Positions 38,991 through 49,337 are shown, counted from the stretch's first letter. The stretch is DNA of 64,000 nt from Stenotrophomonas sp. SAM-B (GCF_013387485.1 NZ_JABBXB010000003.1:310001-374000); one strand, 5' to 3'. The notes: a model not told the origin generated them from the letters alone. Made by a program: numbers and translations.

Positions 38991-39563
38991 ATGAAATCCG
39001 CTTCGTTGTTGACGCTGGTCTGCCTGCTCGGAAGTGCCGCCTTCGGGGCGTGCGCCCAGGACGGTGAGGTGCGCAACCGGGTGGTGATCGTGGAGAACGT
39101 CAAGTTCGACTACGCCCAGGTGCTCAACGTCGAGCCGGTGTTCCAGACCCTGCGCGCCACCCGCACCGAGGAGCACTGCGAGCCGATCTCGACCCGCACG
39201 CTGGCCCCGGTCAACGTTACGGGGGAGGAGCCGCAGGAAGACAAGGGTCGGTTCGGCCGCTTCATGGACTCGGTGCGCTCGATCTTCCGCCGCGAAGACG
39301 GCAGCACGGACGAGAACGGCTATTCCGAGACCGTGGTCGTCGAGACCGCACCGGCCAATACCGGCCCGCTGCTGACCCGTGACTGCAAGATCATCCCGGT
39401 CGGCCGCGAGTTCCGCCGGCCGATCGCCTACGACGTGGACTACGTCTACAAGGGCACCAAGTACCGCTCCCGCCTGCCCGAAGATCCGGGCAACCGGCTC
39501 AAGATCCGGGTCTCGATCACCCCCTGGGTCGGCAACGAGCAGGCTGGCGGCGCCAACCCGTGA
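38991..39563 (+). CDS. Exported protein of unknown function
   Basis: 190 residues with a signal peptide (MKSASLLTLVCLLGSAAFGA). The mature part has two Cys (HCEP and RDCK) that could form a disulfide and a C-terminal beta-rich segment, YDVDYVYKGTKYRSRLPEDP then RVSITP. That segment resembles the end of glycine-zipper 2TM surface proteins, but no glycine zipper is present. Function unknown. The ATG at 38991 is chosen from the signal peptide. Confidence 0.7.
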   Translation: MKSASLLTLVCLLGSAAFGACAQDGEVRNRVVIVENVKFDYAQVLNVEPVFQTLRATRTEEHCEPISTRTLAPVNVTGEEPQEDKGRFGRFMDSVRSIFRREDGSTDENGYSETVVVETAPANTGPLLTRDCKIIPVGREFRRPIAYDVDYVYKGTKYRSRLPEDPGNRLKIRVSITPWVGNEQAGGANP

Positions 39564-39597
39564 CCCCCGGCATCGCCCCGGGGGTGGATGCCTTCAA

Positions 39598-39615
39598 CCT
39601 GAATTGTCATTCAGG
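39598..39615. promoter_or_regulatory. ARG-box-like operator upstream of argF leader
   Basis: CCTGAATTGTCATTCAGG fits the ArgR box consensus (TGAAT-N4-ATTCA) with a perfect dyad. It lies just before a candidate promoter (TTGCAC 39618-39623, 17 bp, TGC-AAAGAT 39638-39646) whose start would fall at or next to the leader ATG at 39655. Repression by an ArgR protein with arginine is the likely role; no argR gene is in the window. Confidence 0.6.
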
Positions 39616-39654
39616 CCTTGCACGCACTCCGGGTGCATGCAAAGATGGGCGGCC

Positions 39655-39756
39655 ATGAAACTCACCGACTTCCAGCACGACACCAGCGCCGCCCGTATGG
39701 CTACGGGCATGACGTCGCGTGCCCGCCGACCGGAACCCCACATTTTCGCTGGGTAA
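39655..39756 (+). CDS. Putative arginine leader peptide of argF operon
   Basis: A 33-codon ORF whose stop lies 26 bases before an intrinsic terminator and 168 bases before argF'. It contains Arg codons at positions 14, 22, 24 and 25 (CGT, CGT, CGC, CGA), the last three in SRARR. Its stop codon overlaps GCTGGGT, which is identical to the 3' arm of the terminator. This placement is what a transcription attenuator needs. No strong ribosome binding site; translation could be leaderless from a start near 39653. No homologue recognised. Confidence 0.6.
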   Translation: MKLTDFQHDTSAARMATGMTSRARRPEPHIFAG

Positions 39757-39809
39757 CCGGAGCTTCGTGCTGTCTGTTCGGAAAACCCAGCCCCCGCGCT
39801 GGGTTTTTT
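39730..39809 (+). terminator. Attenuator with alternative helices before argF'
   Basis: Terminator 3:4: AAAACCCAGC (39782-39791) with GCTGGGTTTT (39798-39807) and a T tract. Antiterminator 2:3: GCTGGGT (39748-39754) with ACCCAGC (39785-39791), extended by CCGG (39757-39760) with TCGG (39778-39781). Protector 1:2: CCGG and ACCC (39730-39738) with GGGT and CCGG (39751-39760). Region 1 starts right after the paired Arg codons, so a ribosome stalled there would free region 2 and allow read-through. Confidence 0.7.
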
Positions 39810-39924
39810 CGTTTCTGCGATCTGAAAAGTTTCATCTGTATACGTTTTGTTGAGCCCTGAACGCGCCCCGGCGCCCCCAACCTCCGCCGGAAACGGTGGA
39901 AAACCAGCCGCAAAGGATCGATCG

Positions 39925-40935
39925 ATGTCCCTGAAGCACTTCCTGAACACCCAGGACTGGAGCCGCACCGACCTGGATGCCCTGCTGACCCAGGCCGCGC
40001 TGTTCAAGCGCAACAAGCTGGGCGACGAGCTCAAGGGCAAGTCGATTGCCCTGGTGTTCTTCAATCCCTCCATGCGGACCCGCACCAGCTTCGAGCTGGG
40101 CGCGTTCCAGCTGGGCGGCCATGCGATCGTGCTGCAGCCGGGCAAAGACGCCTGGCCGATCGAATTCAACCTGGGCTCGGTGATGGACGGGGACACTGAG
40201 GAGCACATCGCCGAAGTGGCCCGGGTGCTGGGTCGCTACGTCGACCTGATCGGCGTGCGCGCCTTCCCGAAATTCATCGACTGGACCAAGGACCGCGAGG
40301 ACGAAGTGCTCAAGAGCTTCGCCAAGTACTCGCCGGTGCCGGTCATCAACATGGAAACCATCACCCACCCGTGCCAGGAACTGGCCCATGTGATGGCGCT
40401 GCAGGAACACTTCGGTACCCAGGACCTGCGCGGCAAGAAGTATGTGCTGACCTGGACCTACCACCCCAAGCCGCTCAACACCGCCGTGGCCAACTCGGCG
40501 CTGACCATCGCCACCCGCATGGGCATGGACGTGACCCTGCTGTGCCCGACCCCGGATTACATCCTGGATGAGCGCTACATGGGCTGGGCCGAGCAGAACG
40601 TCGCCGAGAGCGGCGGTTCGCTGCAGGTCAGCCATGACATCGCCAGCGCCTACGCCGGCGCGGACGTGGTGTACGCCAAGAGCTGGGGCGCGCTGCCGTT
40701 CTTCGGCAACTGGGAACCGGAAAAGCCGATCCGCGACCAGTACAAGCACTTCATCGTCGACGAAGCCAAGATGGCGATGACCAACAACGGTGTCTTCAGC
40801 CACTGCCTGCCGCTGCGCCGCAACGTGAAGGCCACCGACGGCGTGATGGATTCGGCGCAGTGCATCGCGATCAACGAAGCCGAAAACCGCCTGCATGTGC
40901 AGAAGGCGATCATGTCGGCGCTGGCAGGACGATAA
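39925..40935 (+). CDS. argF': N-acetylornithine carbamoyltransferase
   Basis: Xanthomonad enzyme that carbamoylates N-acetyl-L-ornithine, giving N-acetylcitrulline. 336 residues. Carbamoyl-phosphate site [11 protein letters not shown] (residues 49-59), then [12 protein letters not shown] and [10 protein letters not shown]. Glu92, in DGDTEEH, is the residue that separates acetylornithine from succinylornithine transcarbamylases (Pro-containing in the latter). It lacks ordinary OTCase substrate features. AAAGGA lies before ATG 39925. First structural gene after the attenuator. Confidence 0.95.
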   Translation: MSLKHFLNTQDWSRTDLDALLTQAALFKRNKLGDELKGKSIALVFFNPSMRTRTSFELGAFQLGGHAIVLQPGKDAWPIEFNLGSVMDGDTEEHIAEVARVLGRYVDLIGVRAFPKFIDWTKDREDEVLKSFAKYSPVPVINMETITHPCQELAHVMALQEHFGTQDLRGKKYVLTWTYHPKPLNTAVANSALTIATRMGMDVTLLCPTPDYILDERYMGWAEQNVAESGGSLQVSHDIASAYAGADVVYAKSWGALPFFGNWEPEKPIRDQYKHFIVDEAKMAMTNNGVFSHCLPLRRNVKATDGVMDSAQCIAINEAENRLHVQKAIMSALAGR

Positions 40936-40949
40936 GCAGCACGGCGGCC

Positions 40950-41016
40950 GTAGAGCCACGCCATGCGTGGCTTCGCGGCGCCCAACGAAGAGCAGCCACG
41001 CATGGCGTGGCTCTAC
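40950..41016. repeat. SMAG dimer between argF' and argG
   Basis: GTAGAGCCACGCCATGCG... at 40950-40972 and its inverted partner ending CTCTAC at 40994-41016 face each other across 21 bases, so the pair can fold into one long hairpin in the mRNA. No T tract follows, so it more likely shields or processes the message than ends it. Confidence 0.8.
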
Positions 41017-41065
41017 CGCCCCGAAAAACGCATTCCACATTGCATTCCACTTGGACCTGACCCCC

Positions 41066-42259
41066 ATGAGCAAGAAAGACATCGTCCTGGCCTTCTCCGG
41101 CGGACTCGACACCAGCTTCTGCGTGCCTTACCTGCAGGAGCGCGGTTACAACGTGCACACCGTGTTCGCCGATACCGGCGGCGTGGATGACGAAGAACGC
41201 GATTTCATCGAGAAGCGTGCCGCCGAGCTGGGCGTCACCAGCCACGTCACCGTCGATGGTGGCCCGGCGATCTGGAGTGGCTTCGTCAAGCCGTTCGTGT
41301 GGGCCGGCGAAGGCTACCAGGGCCAGTACCCGCTGCTGGTCTCCGACCGTTACCTGATCGTGGATGCCGCGCTCAAGCGCGCCGCCGAACTGGGCACCAA
41401 CATCATCGCCCACGGCTGCACCGGCATGGGCAACGACCAGGTCCGTTTCGACCTGGCCGTGAAGGCACTGGGCGATTACCAGATCGTCGCGCCGATCCGC
41501 GAAATCCAGAAGGAACACACCCAGACCCGCGCCTACGAGCAGAAGTACCTGGAAGAGCGCGGCTTCGGCGTGCGCGCCAAGCAGCAGGCCTACACCATCA
41601 ACGAGAACCTGCTCGGCCTGACCATGTCCGGCGGCGAGATCGACCGTTGGGAAGCGCCGGGTGAAGGTGCCCGCGGCTGGTGCGCACCGCGCAGCGAATG
41701 GCCGGTCGAGCCGCTGACCGTGACCCTGAAGTTCGTCGAAGGCGAAGCCGTCGAGCTGGACGGCAAGGCGCTGCCGGGCGAGCAGATCCTGGCCAAGCTC
41801 AACAAGCTGTTCGCCGCGTACGGCGTTGGCCGTGGCGTCTACACCGGTGACACCGTGATCGGCCTGAAGGGCCGCATCGTGTTCGAAGCGCCGGGCCTGG
41901 TCTCGCTGCTGGCCGCGCACCGCGCGCTGGAAGATGCGGTGCTGACCAAGCAGCAGAACCGCTTCAAGCCGGACGTGGCGCGCAAGTGGGTGGAGCTGGT
42001 GTACGAAGGCTTCTACCACGACCCGCTGAAGACCGACATCGAGGCTTTCCTGAAGTCCTCGCAGACCAAGGTCAACGGTGAAGTGGTGCTGGAGACCCGC
42101 GGTGGCCGTGTGGATGCCGTGGCGGTGAAGTCGCCGCACCTGCTCAACACCAAGGGCGCTACGTACGCACAGTCGGCCGATTGGGGCGTGGAAGAGGCCG
42201 AGGGCTTCATCAAGCTGTTCGGCATGAGCTCCACGCTGTACGCGCAGGTAAACCGCTAA
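41066..42259 (+). CDS. argG: Argininosuccinate synthase
   Basis: Joins citrulline and aspartate with ATP. 397 residues. ATP loop [11 protein letters not shown] at the N-terminus (PP-loop); [16 protein letters not shown] and [19 protein letters not shown] are family motifs. The start ATG 41066 is set by the [13 protein letters not shown] alignment; upstream reading into the SMAG element is not real coding. Confidence 0.97.
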   Translation: MSKKDIVLAFSGGLDTSFCVPYLQERGYNVHTVFADTGGVDDEERDFIEKRAAELGVTSHVTVDGGPAIWSGFVKPFVWAGEGYQGQYPLLVSDRYLIVDAALKRAAELGTNIIAHGCTGMGNDQVRFDLAVKALGDYQIVAPIREIQKEHTQTRAYEQKYLEERGFGVRAKQQAYTINENLLGLTMSGGEIDRWEAPGEGARGWCAPRSEWPVEPLTVTLKFVEGEAVELDGKALPGEQILAKLNKLFAAYGVGRGVYTGDTVIGLKGRIVFEAPGLVSLLAAHRALEDAVLTKQQNRFKPDVARKWVELVYEGFYHDPLKTDIEAFLKSSQTKVNGEVVLETRGGRVDAVAVKSPHLLNTKGATYAQSADWGVEEAEGFIKLFGMSSTLYAQVNR

Positions 42260-42273
42260 GGCGATTCACCGGG

Positions 42274-42383
42274 GTGCCGGCCGCTGGCCGGCGCCTCGCA
42301 AGGCCGATGGAGGGTAGTGCCGGCCGCTGGCCGGCTCGTGGCACGGCTGGATCATTGCAGAGCCGGCCAGCGGCCGGCACTAC
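42274..42383. repeat. SMAG cluster between argG and argE'
   Basis: Three copies of the GCCGGCCGCTGGCCGGC palindrome: 42274-42293 (headless), 42314-42336 (GTAG head) and 42361-42383 (reverse, ending CTAC). They occupy the 154-bp gap. Confidence 0.8.
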
Positions 42384-42413
42384 CGATTTTGAACCCTACG
42401 GATATCCAGAAAC

Positions 42414-43502
42414 ATGTTGGAACAGACACTCGATCACCTGCAGCAGCTCGTGTCCTTCGACACGCGCAATCCGCCGCGTGCGATCACCACCGGCGGCATC
42501 TTCGATTACCTGCGCGCGAACCTGCCCGGGTTCAATGTGGAGGTGATCGACCATGGCGACGGTGCAGTCAGCCTGTATGCGGTGCGTGGCACCCCGAAGT
42601 ACCTGTTCAACGTGCATCTGGATACCGTGCCGGACTCGCCGCACTGGACGGCCGACCCGCACCTGATGCGGCGCACGGACGACCGCGTGATCGGCCTGGG
42701 CGTGTGCGACATCAAGGGCGCCGCGGCGGCCCTGGTGGCTGCTGCCAACGCCAGCGATGGCGACGCCGCGTTCCTGTTCTCCAGCGACGAGGAGGCCAAT
42801 GATCCACGTTGCATCGCCGCCTTCCTCGCCCGTGGCATTCCGTATGAAGCGGTGCTGGTGGCCGAGCCGACGATGAGCGAAGCGGTGCTCGCGCACCGTG
42901 GCATCAGCTCGGTGCTGATGCAGTTCAAGGGCCGCGCCGGGCATGCCTCGGGCAAGCAGGATGCGGCCGCCAGCGCGTTGCACCAGGCCATGCGCTGGGG
43001 CAACCGCGCGCTGGACCATGTGGACACCCTGGCCCATGCGCGCTTTGGCGGGTTGACCGGCCTGCGCTTCAACATTGGCCGGGTGGAAGGCGGGATCAAG
43101 GCCAACATGATCGCGCCCGCCGCCGAGGTGCGCTTCGGCTTCCGCCCGCTGCCGTCGATGGACATCGATGCGCTGCTGGCCACCTTCGCCAGCTTCGCCG
43201 AACCGGAGGCCGCGGAGTTCACCGAGACCTTCCGCGGGCCGAGCTTCCCGGCCGGCGATATTGCCGAGGCCGAGAACCGCCGCCTGCTGGCGCGTGACGT
43301 GGCCGATGCGCTGGATATTCCGATCGGCAACGCGGTGGATTTCTGGACCGAGGCCTCGCTGTTCTCGGCCGGGGGTTACACCACCCTGGTGTACGGTCCG
43401 GGCGACATCGCCCAGGCCCACACTGCCGATGAGTTCGTGACGCTGGAGCAGCTGCAGCGTTACGCCGCGTCCGTGCACCGCATCATCGCGCGCGGCGCGT
43501 GA
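42414..43502 (+). CDS. argE': N-acetylcitrulline deacetylase
   Basis: M20-family metallo-hydrolase, 362 residues, annotated in many genomes as acetylornithine deacetylase. Metal-site motifs: [33 protein letters not shown] and a late HTADEFV. In xanthomonads the carbamoylated intermediate is the substrate, and the argF' neighbour supports that. GGATAT lies before ATG 42414. Confidence 0.9.
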   Translation: MLEQTLDHLQQLVSFDTRNPPRAITTGGIFDYLRANLPGFNVEVIDHGDGAVSLYAVRGTPKYLFNVHLDTVPDSPHWTADPHLMRRTDDRVIGLGVCDIKGAAAALVAAANASDGDAAFLFSSDEEANDPRCIAAFLARGIPYEAVLVAEPTMSEAVLAHRGISSVLMQFKGRAGHASGKQDAAASALHQAMRWGNRALDHVDTLAHARFGGLTGLRFNIGRVEGGIKANMIAPAAEVRFGFRPLPSMDIDALLATFASFAEPEAAEFTETFRGPSFPAGDIAEAENRRLLARDVADALDIPIGNAVDFWTEASLFSAGGYTTLVYGPGDIAQAHTADEFVTLEQLQRYAASVHRIIARGA

Positions 43503-43575
43503 TCCAATGACGCCGTCGTGGCTCCCCACTGACGGAACACCCATCGCGGCCCCGGCCGCCTGCGACGATATCGAA

Positions 43576-44901
43576 ATGCCTTCTTCCCAGCCCCACCGCC
43601 AGACCCGTCAGACCATCGTGCGCCTGCTCTCGAGCATGGCCAGCGCGAAGGAGATCAGCCAGTACCTCAAGCGTTTCTCGCAGCTGGACGCCAAGCGCTT
43701 CGCCGTGGTCAAGGTCGGTGGCGCGGTGCTGCGCGATGACCTCGATGCGCTGACCTCCTCGCTGTCGTTCCTGCAGGAAGTCGGCCTGACCCCGATCGTG
43801 CTGCATGGCGCCGGCCCGCAGCTGGACGCCGAACTGTCGGCGGCCGGCATCGAGAAGCAGACCGTCAACGGCCTGCGCGTGACCTCGGCCGAAGGCCTGG
43901 CGATCGTGCGCCGGGTGTTCCAGGCCTCCAACCTGCAACTGGTCGAAGCCCTGCAGCAGAACGGTGCGCGCGCGACCTCGATCACCGGCGGCGTGTTCGA
44001 AGCCGAGTACCTGGACCAGGACACCTACGGCCTGGTCGGTGAGGTCAAGAAGGTCAACCTGGCCCCGATCGAAGCCAGCCTGCGCGCCGGCTCGATCCCG
44101 GTGATCACCAGCCTGGGCGAAACCCGCTGCGGGCAGATCCTCAACGTCAACGCCGATTTCGCCGCCAACGAGCTGGTGCAGGAACTGCAGCCGTACAAGA
44201 TCATCTTCCTGACCGGCACCGGCGGCCTGCTCGATGAAGAAGGAAAGGTGATCGACTCGATCAACCTCTCCACCGAGTACGACCAGCTGATGCAGCAGCC
44301 GTGGATCCACGGCGGCATGCGGGTCAAGATCGAACAGATCAAGGACCTGCTGGATCGCCTGCCGCTGGAGTCCTCGGTGTCGATCACCCGGCCGGCTGAC
44401 CTGGCCAAGGAACTGTTCACCCACAAGGGCTCCGGCACGCTGGTGCGCAAGGGCGAGAAAGTGCTGCGCGCCACCGCGTGGGACGAACTCGATCTGCCGC
44501 GCCTGAAGCAACTGATCGAATCCAGCTTCGGCCGTACCCTGGTGCCGGACTACTTCCAGAAAACCAAGCTGCTGCGCGCCTATGTCAGCGAAAATTACCG
44601 CACCGCAGTGATCCTCACCGACGAAGCCGAAGGCGTATACCTGGACAAGTTCGCGGTGCTCGACGATGCGCAGGGCGAAGGCCTGGGCCGCGCGGTCTGG
44701 AATGTCATGCTGGACGAAACCCCGCAGCTGTTCTGGCGTTCGCGCAACGGCAACCCGATCAATCACTTCTACTACGCCGAATCCGATGGCTGCTACAAGC
44801 AGGGCCACTGGAAGGTGTTCTGGTTCGGCGCCGACGGCTTCGACCGCATCAAAGCGTACGTCGAGCATTGCGCCGCACGCACCCCCAGCCTGGAGGGCTG
44901 A
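43576..44901 (+). CDS. argB: Bifunctional N-acetylglutamate kinase/synthase
   Basis: Fusion of an N-terminal amino-acid kinase (residues about 25-280) and a C-terminal GNAT synthase domain (about 290-440), the NAGS-K of Xanthomonas and vertebrate-like type. Kinase motifs: [25 protein letters not shown] and the [12 protein letters not shown] nucleotide site. GNAT motifs: [17 protein letters not shown] and [13 protein letters not shown] (acetyl-CoA loop). It does the first two steps; feedback by arginine is expected by family. Start may instead be ATG 43507 (23 codons longer). Confidence 0.93.
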   Translation: MPSSQPHRQTRQTIVRLLSSMASAKEISQYLKRFSQLDAKRFAVVKVGGAVLRDDLDALTSSLSFLQEVGLTPIVLHGAGPQLDAELSAAGIEKQTVNGLRVTSAEGLAIVRRVFQASNLQLVEALQQNGARATSITGGVFEAEYLDQDTYGLVGEVKKVNLAPIEASLRAGSIPVITSLGETRCGQILNVNADFAANELVQELQPYKIIFLTGTGGLLDEEGKVIDSINLSTEYDQLMQQPWIHGGMRVKIEQIKDLLDRLPLESSVSITRPADLAKELFTHKGSGTLVRKGEKVLRATAWDELDLPRLKQLIESSFGRTLVPDYFQKTKLLRAYVSENYRTAVILTDEAEGVYLDKFAVLDDAQGEGLGRAVWNVMLDETPQLFWRSRNGNPINHFYYAESDGCYKQGHWKVFWFGADGFDRIKAYVEHCAARTPSLEG

Positions 44902-44906
44902 ACCTG

Positions 44907-45506
44907 ATGAATCTTGCCGATTGGACCAAAGTCCCCACACTGGCCGGCGCTCATGCCCGGCTGGAGCCGCTGCAGATGGCGCACATCGATGGCCTGCGCG
45001 GTGCACTGGGGGATGGCACTTTGTCCAAGCTCTGGTACACCCAGGTGCCCAGCGCGAAGACGATGACCGCCTACGTCCAGGCCGCGCTGCAGGCGCAGGC
45101 CGAAGGCAAGGTGCTGCCGTTCGTGGTCCTCAACGAGGCCGATGAGGTCGTCGGTACCACGCGCTACTACAGCCTGGAAGCCGAGGTGCCGCGCCTGAGC
45201 ATCGGCTACACCTGGTACGGCGAGGCCGCCCAGCGCACCGGGATCAACACCGAAACCAAGCTGATGCTGCTCACCCACGCCTTCGAACGGCTGGAATGCC
45301 TGAGCGTGGTGTTCGAGACCAGCTGGTTCAACTTCACCTCGCGCACCGCGATCGCGCGCCTCGGCGCCAAGCAGGATGGCGTGCTGCGCAACCACAAGCG
45401 CCACCCGGACGGCACCCCGCGCGACACCGTCATCTTCTCCATCATCGATGCGGAATGGCAGGGGGTGAAACGCCACCTGCAGCACCGCCTGGACGCACAC
45501 GCATGA
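44907..45506 (+). CDS. GNAT family N-acetyltransferase in arg operon
   Basis: 199 residues of the RimJ/RimL-like GNAT branch: [19 protein letters not shown] and [20 protein letters not shown], with [20 protein letters not shown] near the end. It sits five bases after argB and overlaps argC by four (ATGA), so it is translated with the arginine genes. Its substrate is unknown; it is not the acetylglutamate synthase, which is fused to argB. Confidence 0.85.
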   Translation: MNLADWTKVPTLAGAHARLEPLQMAHIDGLRGALGDGTLSKLWYTQVPSAKTMTAYVQAALQAQAEGKVLPFVVLNEADEVVGTTRYYSLEAEVPRLSIGYTWYGEAAQRTGINTETKLMLLTHAFERLECLSVVFETSWFNFTSRTAIARLGAKQDGVLRNHKRHPDGTPRDTVIFSIIDAEWQGVKRHLQHRLDAHA

Positions 45507-46456
45507 GCACCACGACCTTCACCGTCGGCATTGTCGGCGCCCGCGGCCATACCGGCGCGGAGCTGATCAAGCTGATTGCCGCACACCCCCACCTGCAGTT
45601 GGGCTTCGTCTCTTCGCGCGAGCTGGCCGGCCAGCGCGTGAGCGACCACCACAGCGACTGGCAGGGTGAACTGCAGTTCGAAAACCTGGATGCCGACGCG
45701 GTCGCCGCCAAAGGCATGGACGCGGTGATCCTGGCGCTGCCCAATGGCCTGTCTGCACCGTTCGTCACCGCGCTGGATGCGGCGAAGCCGGAGACGGTGA
45801 TCGTCGACCTGTCGGCCGATCACCGCTTCGAGCCGAGCTGGTACTACGGCCTGCCCGAACTGACCCGTGGCGACTACCTGGGCCAGAAGCACATCAGCAA
45901 CCCCGGCTGCTACGCCACCGCGATGCAGCTGGCGATCAGCCCGCTGCTGCAGCAGCTGGCCGGCCCGCCGCAGTGCTTCGGTGTCTCCGGTTACTCCGGT
46001 GCCGGCACCACGCCCTCGGACAAGAACAATCCCGAGCTGCTGCGCGACAACCTGATGCCGTATGCGCTGACCAATCATGTGCACGAGCGCGAAGTCACCG
46101 CGCACCTGCGCGTGCCGGTCGAGTTCATGCCGCATGTGGCGCCGCACTTCCGCGGCATCACCATGACCGTGAACCTGTGGCTCAATACGGTGGTCAAGCG
46201 TGAGGACGTGATCGCGCTGTACCAGAAGTACTACGCCAACGAAGCCCTGATCGAAGTGCTCGACGAAGCACCGTGGGTCAGCCGCATCGCCGGCCGGCAC
46301 GGCGTGCAGATCGGAGGCTTCGACGTGGCCCCGGGCGGCAAGCGCGTGGTGGTCGTGGCGACCCTGGACAACCTGCTCAAGGGCGCGGCGACGCAGGCGA
46401 TGCAGAACCTCAACCTGGCGCTGGGCCTGGACGAACTGGCCTCGATCCCGCACTGA
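45503..46456 (+). CDS. argC: N-acetyl-gamma-glutamyl-phosphate reductase
   Basis: NADPH-dependent reduction of acetylglutamyl phosphate. 317 residues. N-terminal Rossmann motif [14 protein letters not shown]; the catalytic Cys lies in [26 protein letters not shown] follows. Starts inside the stop of the GNAT gene. The family member is of ordinary length. Confidence 0.96.
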   Translation: MSTTTFTVGIVGARGHTGAELIKLIAAHPHLQLGFVSSRELAGQRVSDHHSDWQGELQFENLDADAVAAKGMDAVILALPNGLSAPFVTALDAAKPETVIVDLSADHRFEPSWYYGLPELTRGDYLGQKHISNPGCYATAMQLAISPLLQQLAGPPQCFGVSGYSGAGTTPSDKNNPELLRDNLMPYALTNHVHEREVTAHLRVPVEFMPHVAPHFRGITMTVNLWLNTVVKREDVIALYQKYYANEALIEVLDEAPWVSRIAGRHGVQIGGFDVAPGGKRVVVVATLDNLLKGAATQAMQNLNLALGLDELASIPH

Positions 46457-46500
46457 ATTCCCACGGCGCTGCGCGGCCCCTGCGCGCGCCCTGACAACCC

Positions 46501-46519
46501 GGCGGAGCGACTCCGCCTA
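46501..46519. repeat. Short palindrome before argH
   Basis: GGCGGAGCGACTCCGCC followed by TAC is a small reversed SMAG-like hairpin 12 bases before the argH start. It may modulate argH translation. Confidence 0.45.
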
Positions 46520-46530
46520 CGGAGCAAGAC

Positions 46531-47826
46531 ATGGCAGACCTTCTGTGGCAGAAGCCCGGCGTCGCGGTAGACGCCAAGATCCAGACCTTCCTGGCCGGCG
46601 ATGATGTGATCCTGGACCGCGAATTTTTCCTGTACGACGTGGCGGCCAGCAAGGCACATGCGCAGGGCCTGGAAAACATCGGCATCCTCGGCAACGACGA
46701 GCGCGTCGACCTGCAGCGCGAGCTGGATGTGCTTGCAGAGGATTTCCGCAGCGGGGCGTTCGTGCTGGATGAGCGCTTCGAGGATTGCCACTCGGCGATC
46801 GAAGCGCGCCTGACCGAGCGCCTCGGCGATGCCGGCCGCAAGATCCACACCGGCCGCAGCCGAAACGACCAGATCCTGGTCGCGACCCGGCTGTGGCTGA
46901 AGGACAAGCTGCTGCGCGTGGCCGAGCTGAGCCGCGAGATCGCCAAGGTCGCGCTCGACCGTGCCGAGGCCGAGAAGGACCTGCCGGTGCCTGGCTATAC
47001 CCACATCCAGCGCGCTGTCGTGTCCTCGGCGGGCATGTGGTGGGCCGGCTGGGCCGAGGCCTTCATCGACAATGCGATCCGCGCGCACGACACCTTCAAC
47101 CTGGTCGACGCCAATCCGCTCGGCACGGCCGCCGGCTACGGCGTGAACCTGCCGCTCGACCGCGCGCACACCACTGAGGCGCTCGGCTTCGCACGGATGC
47201 AGATCTCGCCGATCTACGCGCAGCTGTCGCGCGGCAAGTTCGAACTGGCCGCGCTGGAAGCACTCGGCGGCGCCACCCTGGACCTGCGCCGCATCGCCTG
47301 GGACCTGTCGCTGTTCACCAGCGGCGAGTTCGGCTTCGTCGCGCTGCCGGCGCAGTACACCACCGGCAGTTCGATCATGCCGAACAAGCGCAACCCGGAT
47401 GTGATCGAGCTGATGCGCGCTACCCACGCCAGCGTGGCCGCGGCACGAACCGAAATCGAGCAGCTGCTGTCGCTGCCGTCGGGCTACCACCGTGATCTGC
47501 AGAGCAGCAAGGGCGCGATCTTCCATGGCTTCGGCCGTGGCCTGGCCGCGCTGGAACTGCTGCCGGCGCTGCTGGCCAACCTGGAATGGCGCGACGACAA
47601 GCTGCGGGCGGCGATCGACTCGGGCATGTATGCCACCGATGTCGCCGTGGAAGCGGCGGTGGCCGGCGTGCCGTTCCGTGAGGCCTACAAGGCCGCGGCC
47701 GCCGCGGCGGATACGGCCGGGCAGGGGCGTACCCCCGAAGGCAGCTTGGCCGCGCGCGTGTCGCCCGGCGCGGCGGCCGACCTGCGGCTGGATGAGCTGC
47801 GCGCCCGCTGGGCCGCATTGGTGTAA
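46531..47826 (+). CDS. argH: Argininosuccinate lyase
   Basis: Last step of arginine synthesis, splitting argininosuccinate to arginine and fumarate. 431 residues, slightly shorter than E. coli. Fumarase-superfamily motifs: [20 protein letters not shown], and the signature [12 protein letters not shown] with the catalytic Ser. Last gene of the argF'GE'B-GNAT-C-H run, closed by a strong terminator. Confidence 0.97.
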   Translation: MADLLWQKPGVAVDAKIQTFLAGDDVILDREFFLYDVAASKAHAQGLENIGILGNDERVDLQRELDVLAEDFRSGAFVLDERFEDCHSAIEARLTERLGDAGRKIHTGRSRNDQILVATRLWLKDKLLRVAELSREIAKVALDRAEAEKDLPVPGYTHIQRAVVSSAGMWWAGWAEAFIDNAIRAHDTFNLVDANPLGTAAGYGVNLPLDRAHTTEALGFARMQISPIYAQLSRGKFELAALEALGGATLDLRRIAWDLSLFTSGEFGFVALPAQYTTGSSIMPNKRNPDVIELMRATHASVAAARTEIEQLLSLPSGYHRDLQSSKGAIFHGFGRGLAALELLPALLANLEWRDDKLRAAIDSGMYATDVAVEAAVAGVPFREAYKAAAAAADTAGQGRTPEGSLAARVSPGAAADLRLDELRARWAALV

Positions 47827-47831
47827 TCACG

Positions 47832-47857
47832 ACGGCGGCCGCAAGGCCGCCGTTTTT
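47832..47857 (+). terminator. Terminator of the arginine operon
   Basis: ACGGCGGCC (47832-47840), loop GCAA, GGCCGCCGT (47845-47853) and TTTT. It separates arg from the yciI-proB group. Confidence 0.88.
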
Positions 47858-47896
47858 GCAACGACTGACCGGGCGCTGCCCGGGAAAGGATGTCTC

Positions 47897-48157
47897 ATGA
47901 AAACCTGTTACCTGGTAGTGGTCACCCGCACCCCCGACTTCCGCGATGAGGTCGGTGCCGAGCATGTGCGCTTCCTCGATGAGGTGCGCGCCCGCGGGCA
48001 GCTGCTGCTGACCGGCGGCTTCACCGACAAGAGCGGTGGCGCCTACGTGCTTCAGGACATCGCCGACCTTGCCGCCGCGCAGGCGCTGGTCGACACCGAT
48101 CCGCTGCTGGTGCACGGCAGTGCCACCGCCCGCATCCACGAATGGAGCACGCGCTGA
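47897..48157 (+). CDS. YciI-like protein
   Basis: 86-residue member of the YciI/DGPF dimeric alpha-beta barrel family: MKTCYLVVVTR, HVRFLDEVRARGQLLLTGGF and DTDPLLVHGSATARIHEW. Such proteins carry a His-Asp pair but have few assigned reactions. AAGGATG lies before ATG 47897. It is 13 bases before proB, so probably cotranscribed with it. Confidence 0.85.
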   Translation: MKTCYLVVVTRTPDFRDEVGAEHVRFLDEVRARGQLLLTGGFTDKSGGAYVLQDIADLAAAQALVDTDPLLVHGSATARIHEWSTR

Positions 48158-48170
48158 GCGCGCCGATCAC

Positions 48171-49319
48171 ATGAACCAGTCCGTGCTTTCGCCGTTCACC
48201 GAACAAGCCGTTCCGCAGTGGAAACGTGCCGTGCTCAAGGTCGGCAGCAGCCTGCTGGCGGCCGATGGCGGCGGCCTCTCGCCACGCCACGCACTCGGTC
48301 TGGCCCAGTTCGTCTCGGCCAATGTGCTGGCCGGTCGGGAGGTGGTGATCGTGTCCTCCGGTGCGGTCGCGGCCGGGCGGGCGATCGTGCCCCGCGCGCT
48401 GGAAGCCGGGGCGGCGATGGCCGCACGGCAAGCGCTTGCCGCGCTGGGCCAGGCGCAGCTGATCGGGCTGTGGCAGCGCTTCTTCGAGCGCCCGGTGGCC
48501 CAGGTGCTGCTGACCCACGACGACCTGCGCAACCGCCGCCGTTACCTCAACGCCCGCGCCACGCTCAACGAACTGCTGCGGCTGGGCGCGCTGCCGGTGG
48601 TCAACGAGAACGACACGGTCTCGGTGGATGAGCTCAAGCTGGGTGACAACGACAATCTGGCCGCGACCGTGGCCGCGTTGATCGACGCCGACGTGCTGTT
48701 CATCGCCACCGATATCGACGGCCTGTACAGCGCCGATCCACGCCGCGACCCGCAGGCGCGGCCGATCCACGATGTGCCTGAGCTGACCGTCGACGTCCTG
48801 GCGATGGCCGGGGGTGCCGGCAGCGGCGCCGGCACCGGCGGCATGCATACCAAGCTGGAGGCCGCGGCCAAGGCGGGCCGCGTCGGCATCGAGACCTGCC
48901 TGTTCAACGGGCGCAGTGCCGAGGTCGTGCGTGCGCTCAGTCAGGGGCGCCTGTTCGGCACCCGCATCCACGCCGCGCAGACCCGGGTGGCGGCACGCAA
49001 GTACTGGCTGCGCCACGCACCGCTGGAGCCCGGCGCGATCCTGGTCGACGCGGGCGCCGCCGATGCGCTGCGTGGCAAGGGCGCCTCGCTGCTGCCGGGC
49101 GGTGTGGTCGGCGCGGAGGGTGACTTCCGCCGCGGCGACATGATCGAGATCCGGCAACGCACCGAGTCCGGCGAGGTCTGCCTGGCCCGCGGCGTCAGCC
49201 AGTACTCGGCCAGCGACATCCGCCGCGTCGCCGGGCGCCACTCGCGCGACATCGAAAGCGTGCTCGGCTACAACTACGGTGGCAACGTCATCCACCGCGA
49301 CGATCTGGTGTTGCTGTAA
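48171..49319 (+). CDS. proB: Glutamate 5-kinase
   Basis: First enzyme of proline synthesis, 382 residues. The kinase domain shows RAVLKVGSSLL, VSSGAVAAGR and ENDTVSVDELKLGDNDNLAA. A C-terminal PUA domain (about 285-375) contains GASLLPGGVVGAEGDF and RGVSQYSA. Proline feedback is expected by family. A SMAG dimer separates it from proA. Confidence 0.96.
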   Translation: MNQSVLSPFTEQAVPQWKRAVLKVGSSLLAADGGGLSPRHALGLAQFVSANVLAGREVVIVSSGAVAAGRAIVPRALEAGAAMAARQALAALGQAQLIGLWQRFFERPVAQVLLTHDDLRNRRRYLNARATLNELLRLGALPVVNENDTVSVDELKLGDNDNLAATVAALIDADVLFIATDIDGLYSADPRRDPQARPIHDVPELTVDVLAMAGGAGSGAGTGGMHTKLEAAAKAGRVGIETCLFNGRSAEVVRALSQGRLFGTRIHAAQTRVAARKYWLRHAPLEPGAILVDAGAADALRGKGASLLPGGVVGAEGDFRRGDMIEIRQRTESGEVCLARGVSQYSASDIRRVAGRHSRDIESVLGYNYGGNVIHRDDLVLL

Positions 49320-49337
49320 AGCGTAAGAACATCCCCG

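Noticed and set aside
39618..39860. Another small open frame overlapping the arg leader
   Set aside because: It runs through the terminator, shows no Arg clustering at the right place and has no link of its stop codon to the helices.
43507..43575. Longer start of argB at 43507
   Set aside because: The extra 23 residues lack family similarity; kept only as an alternative.
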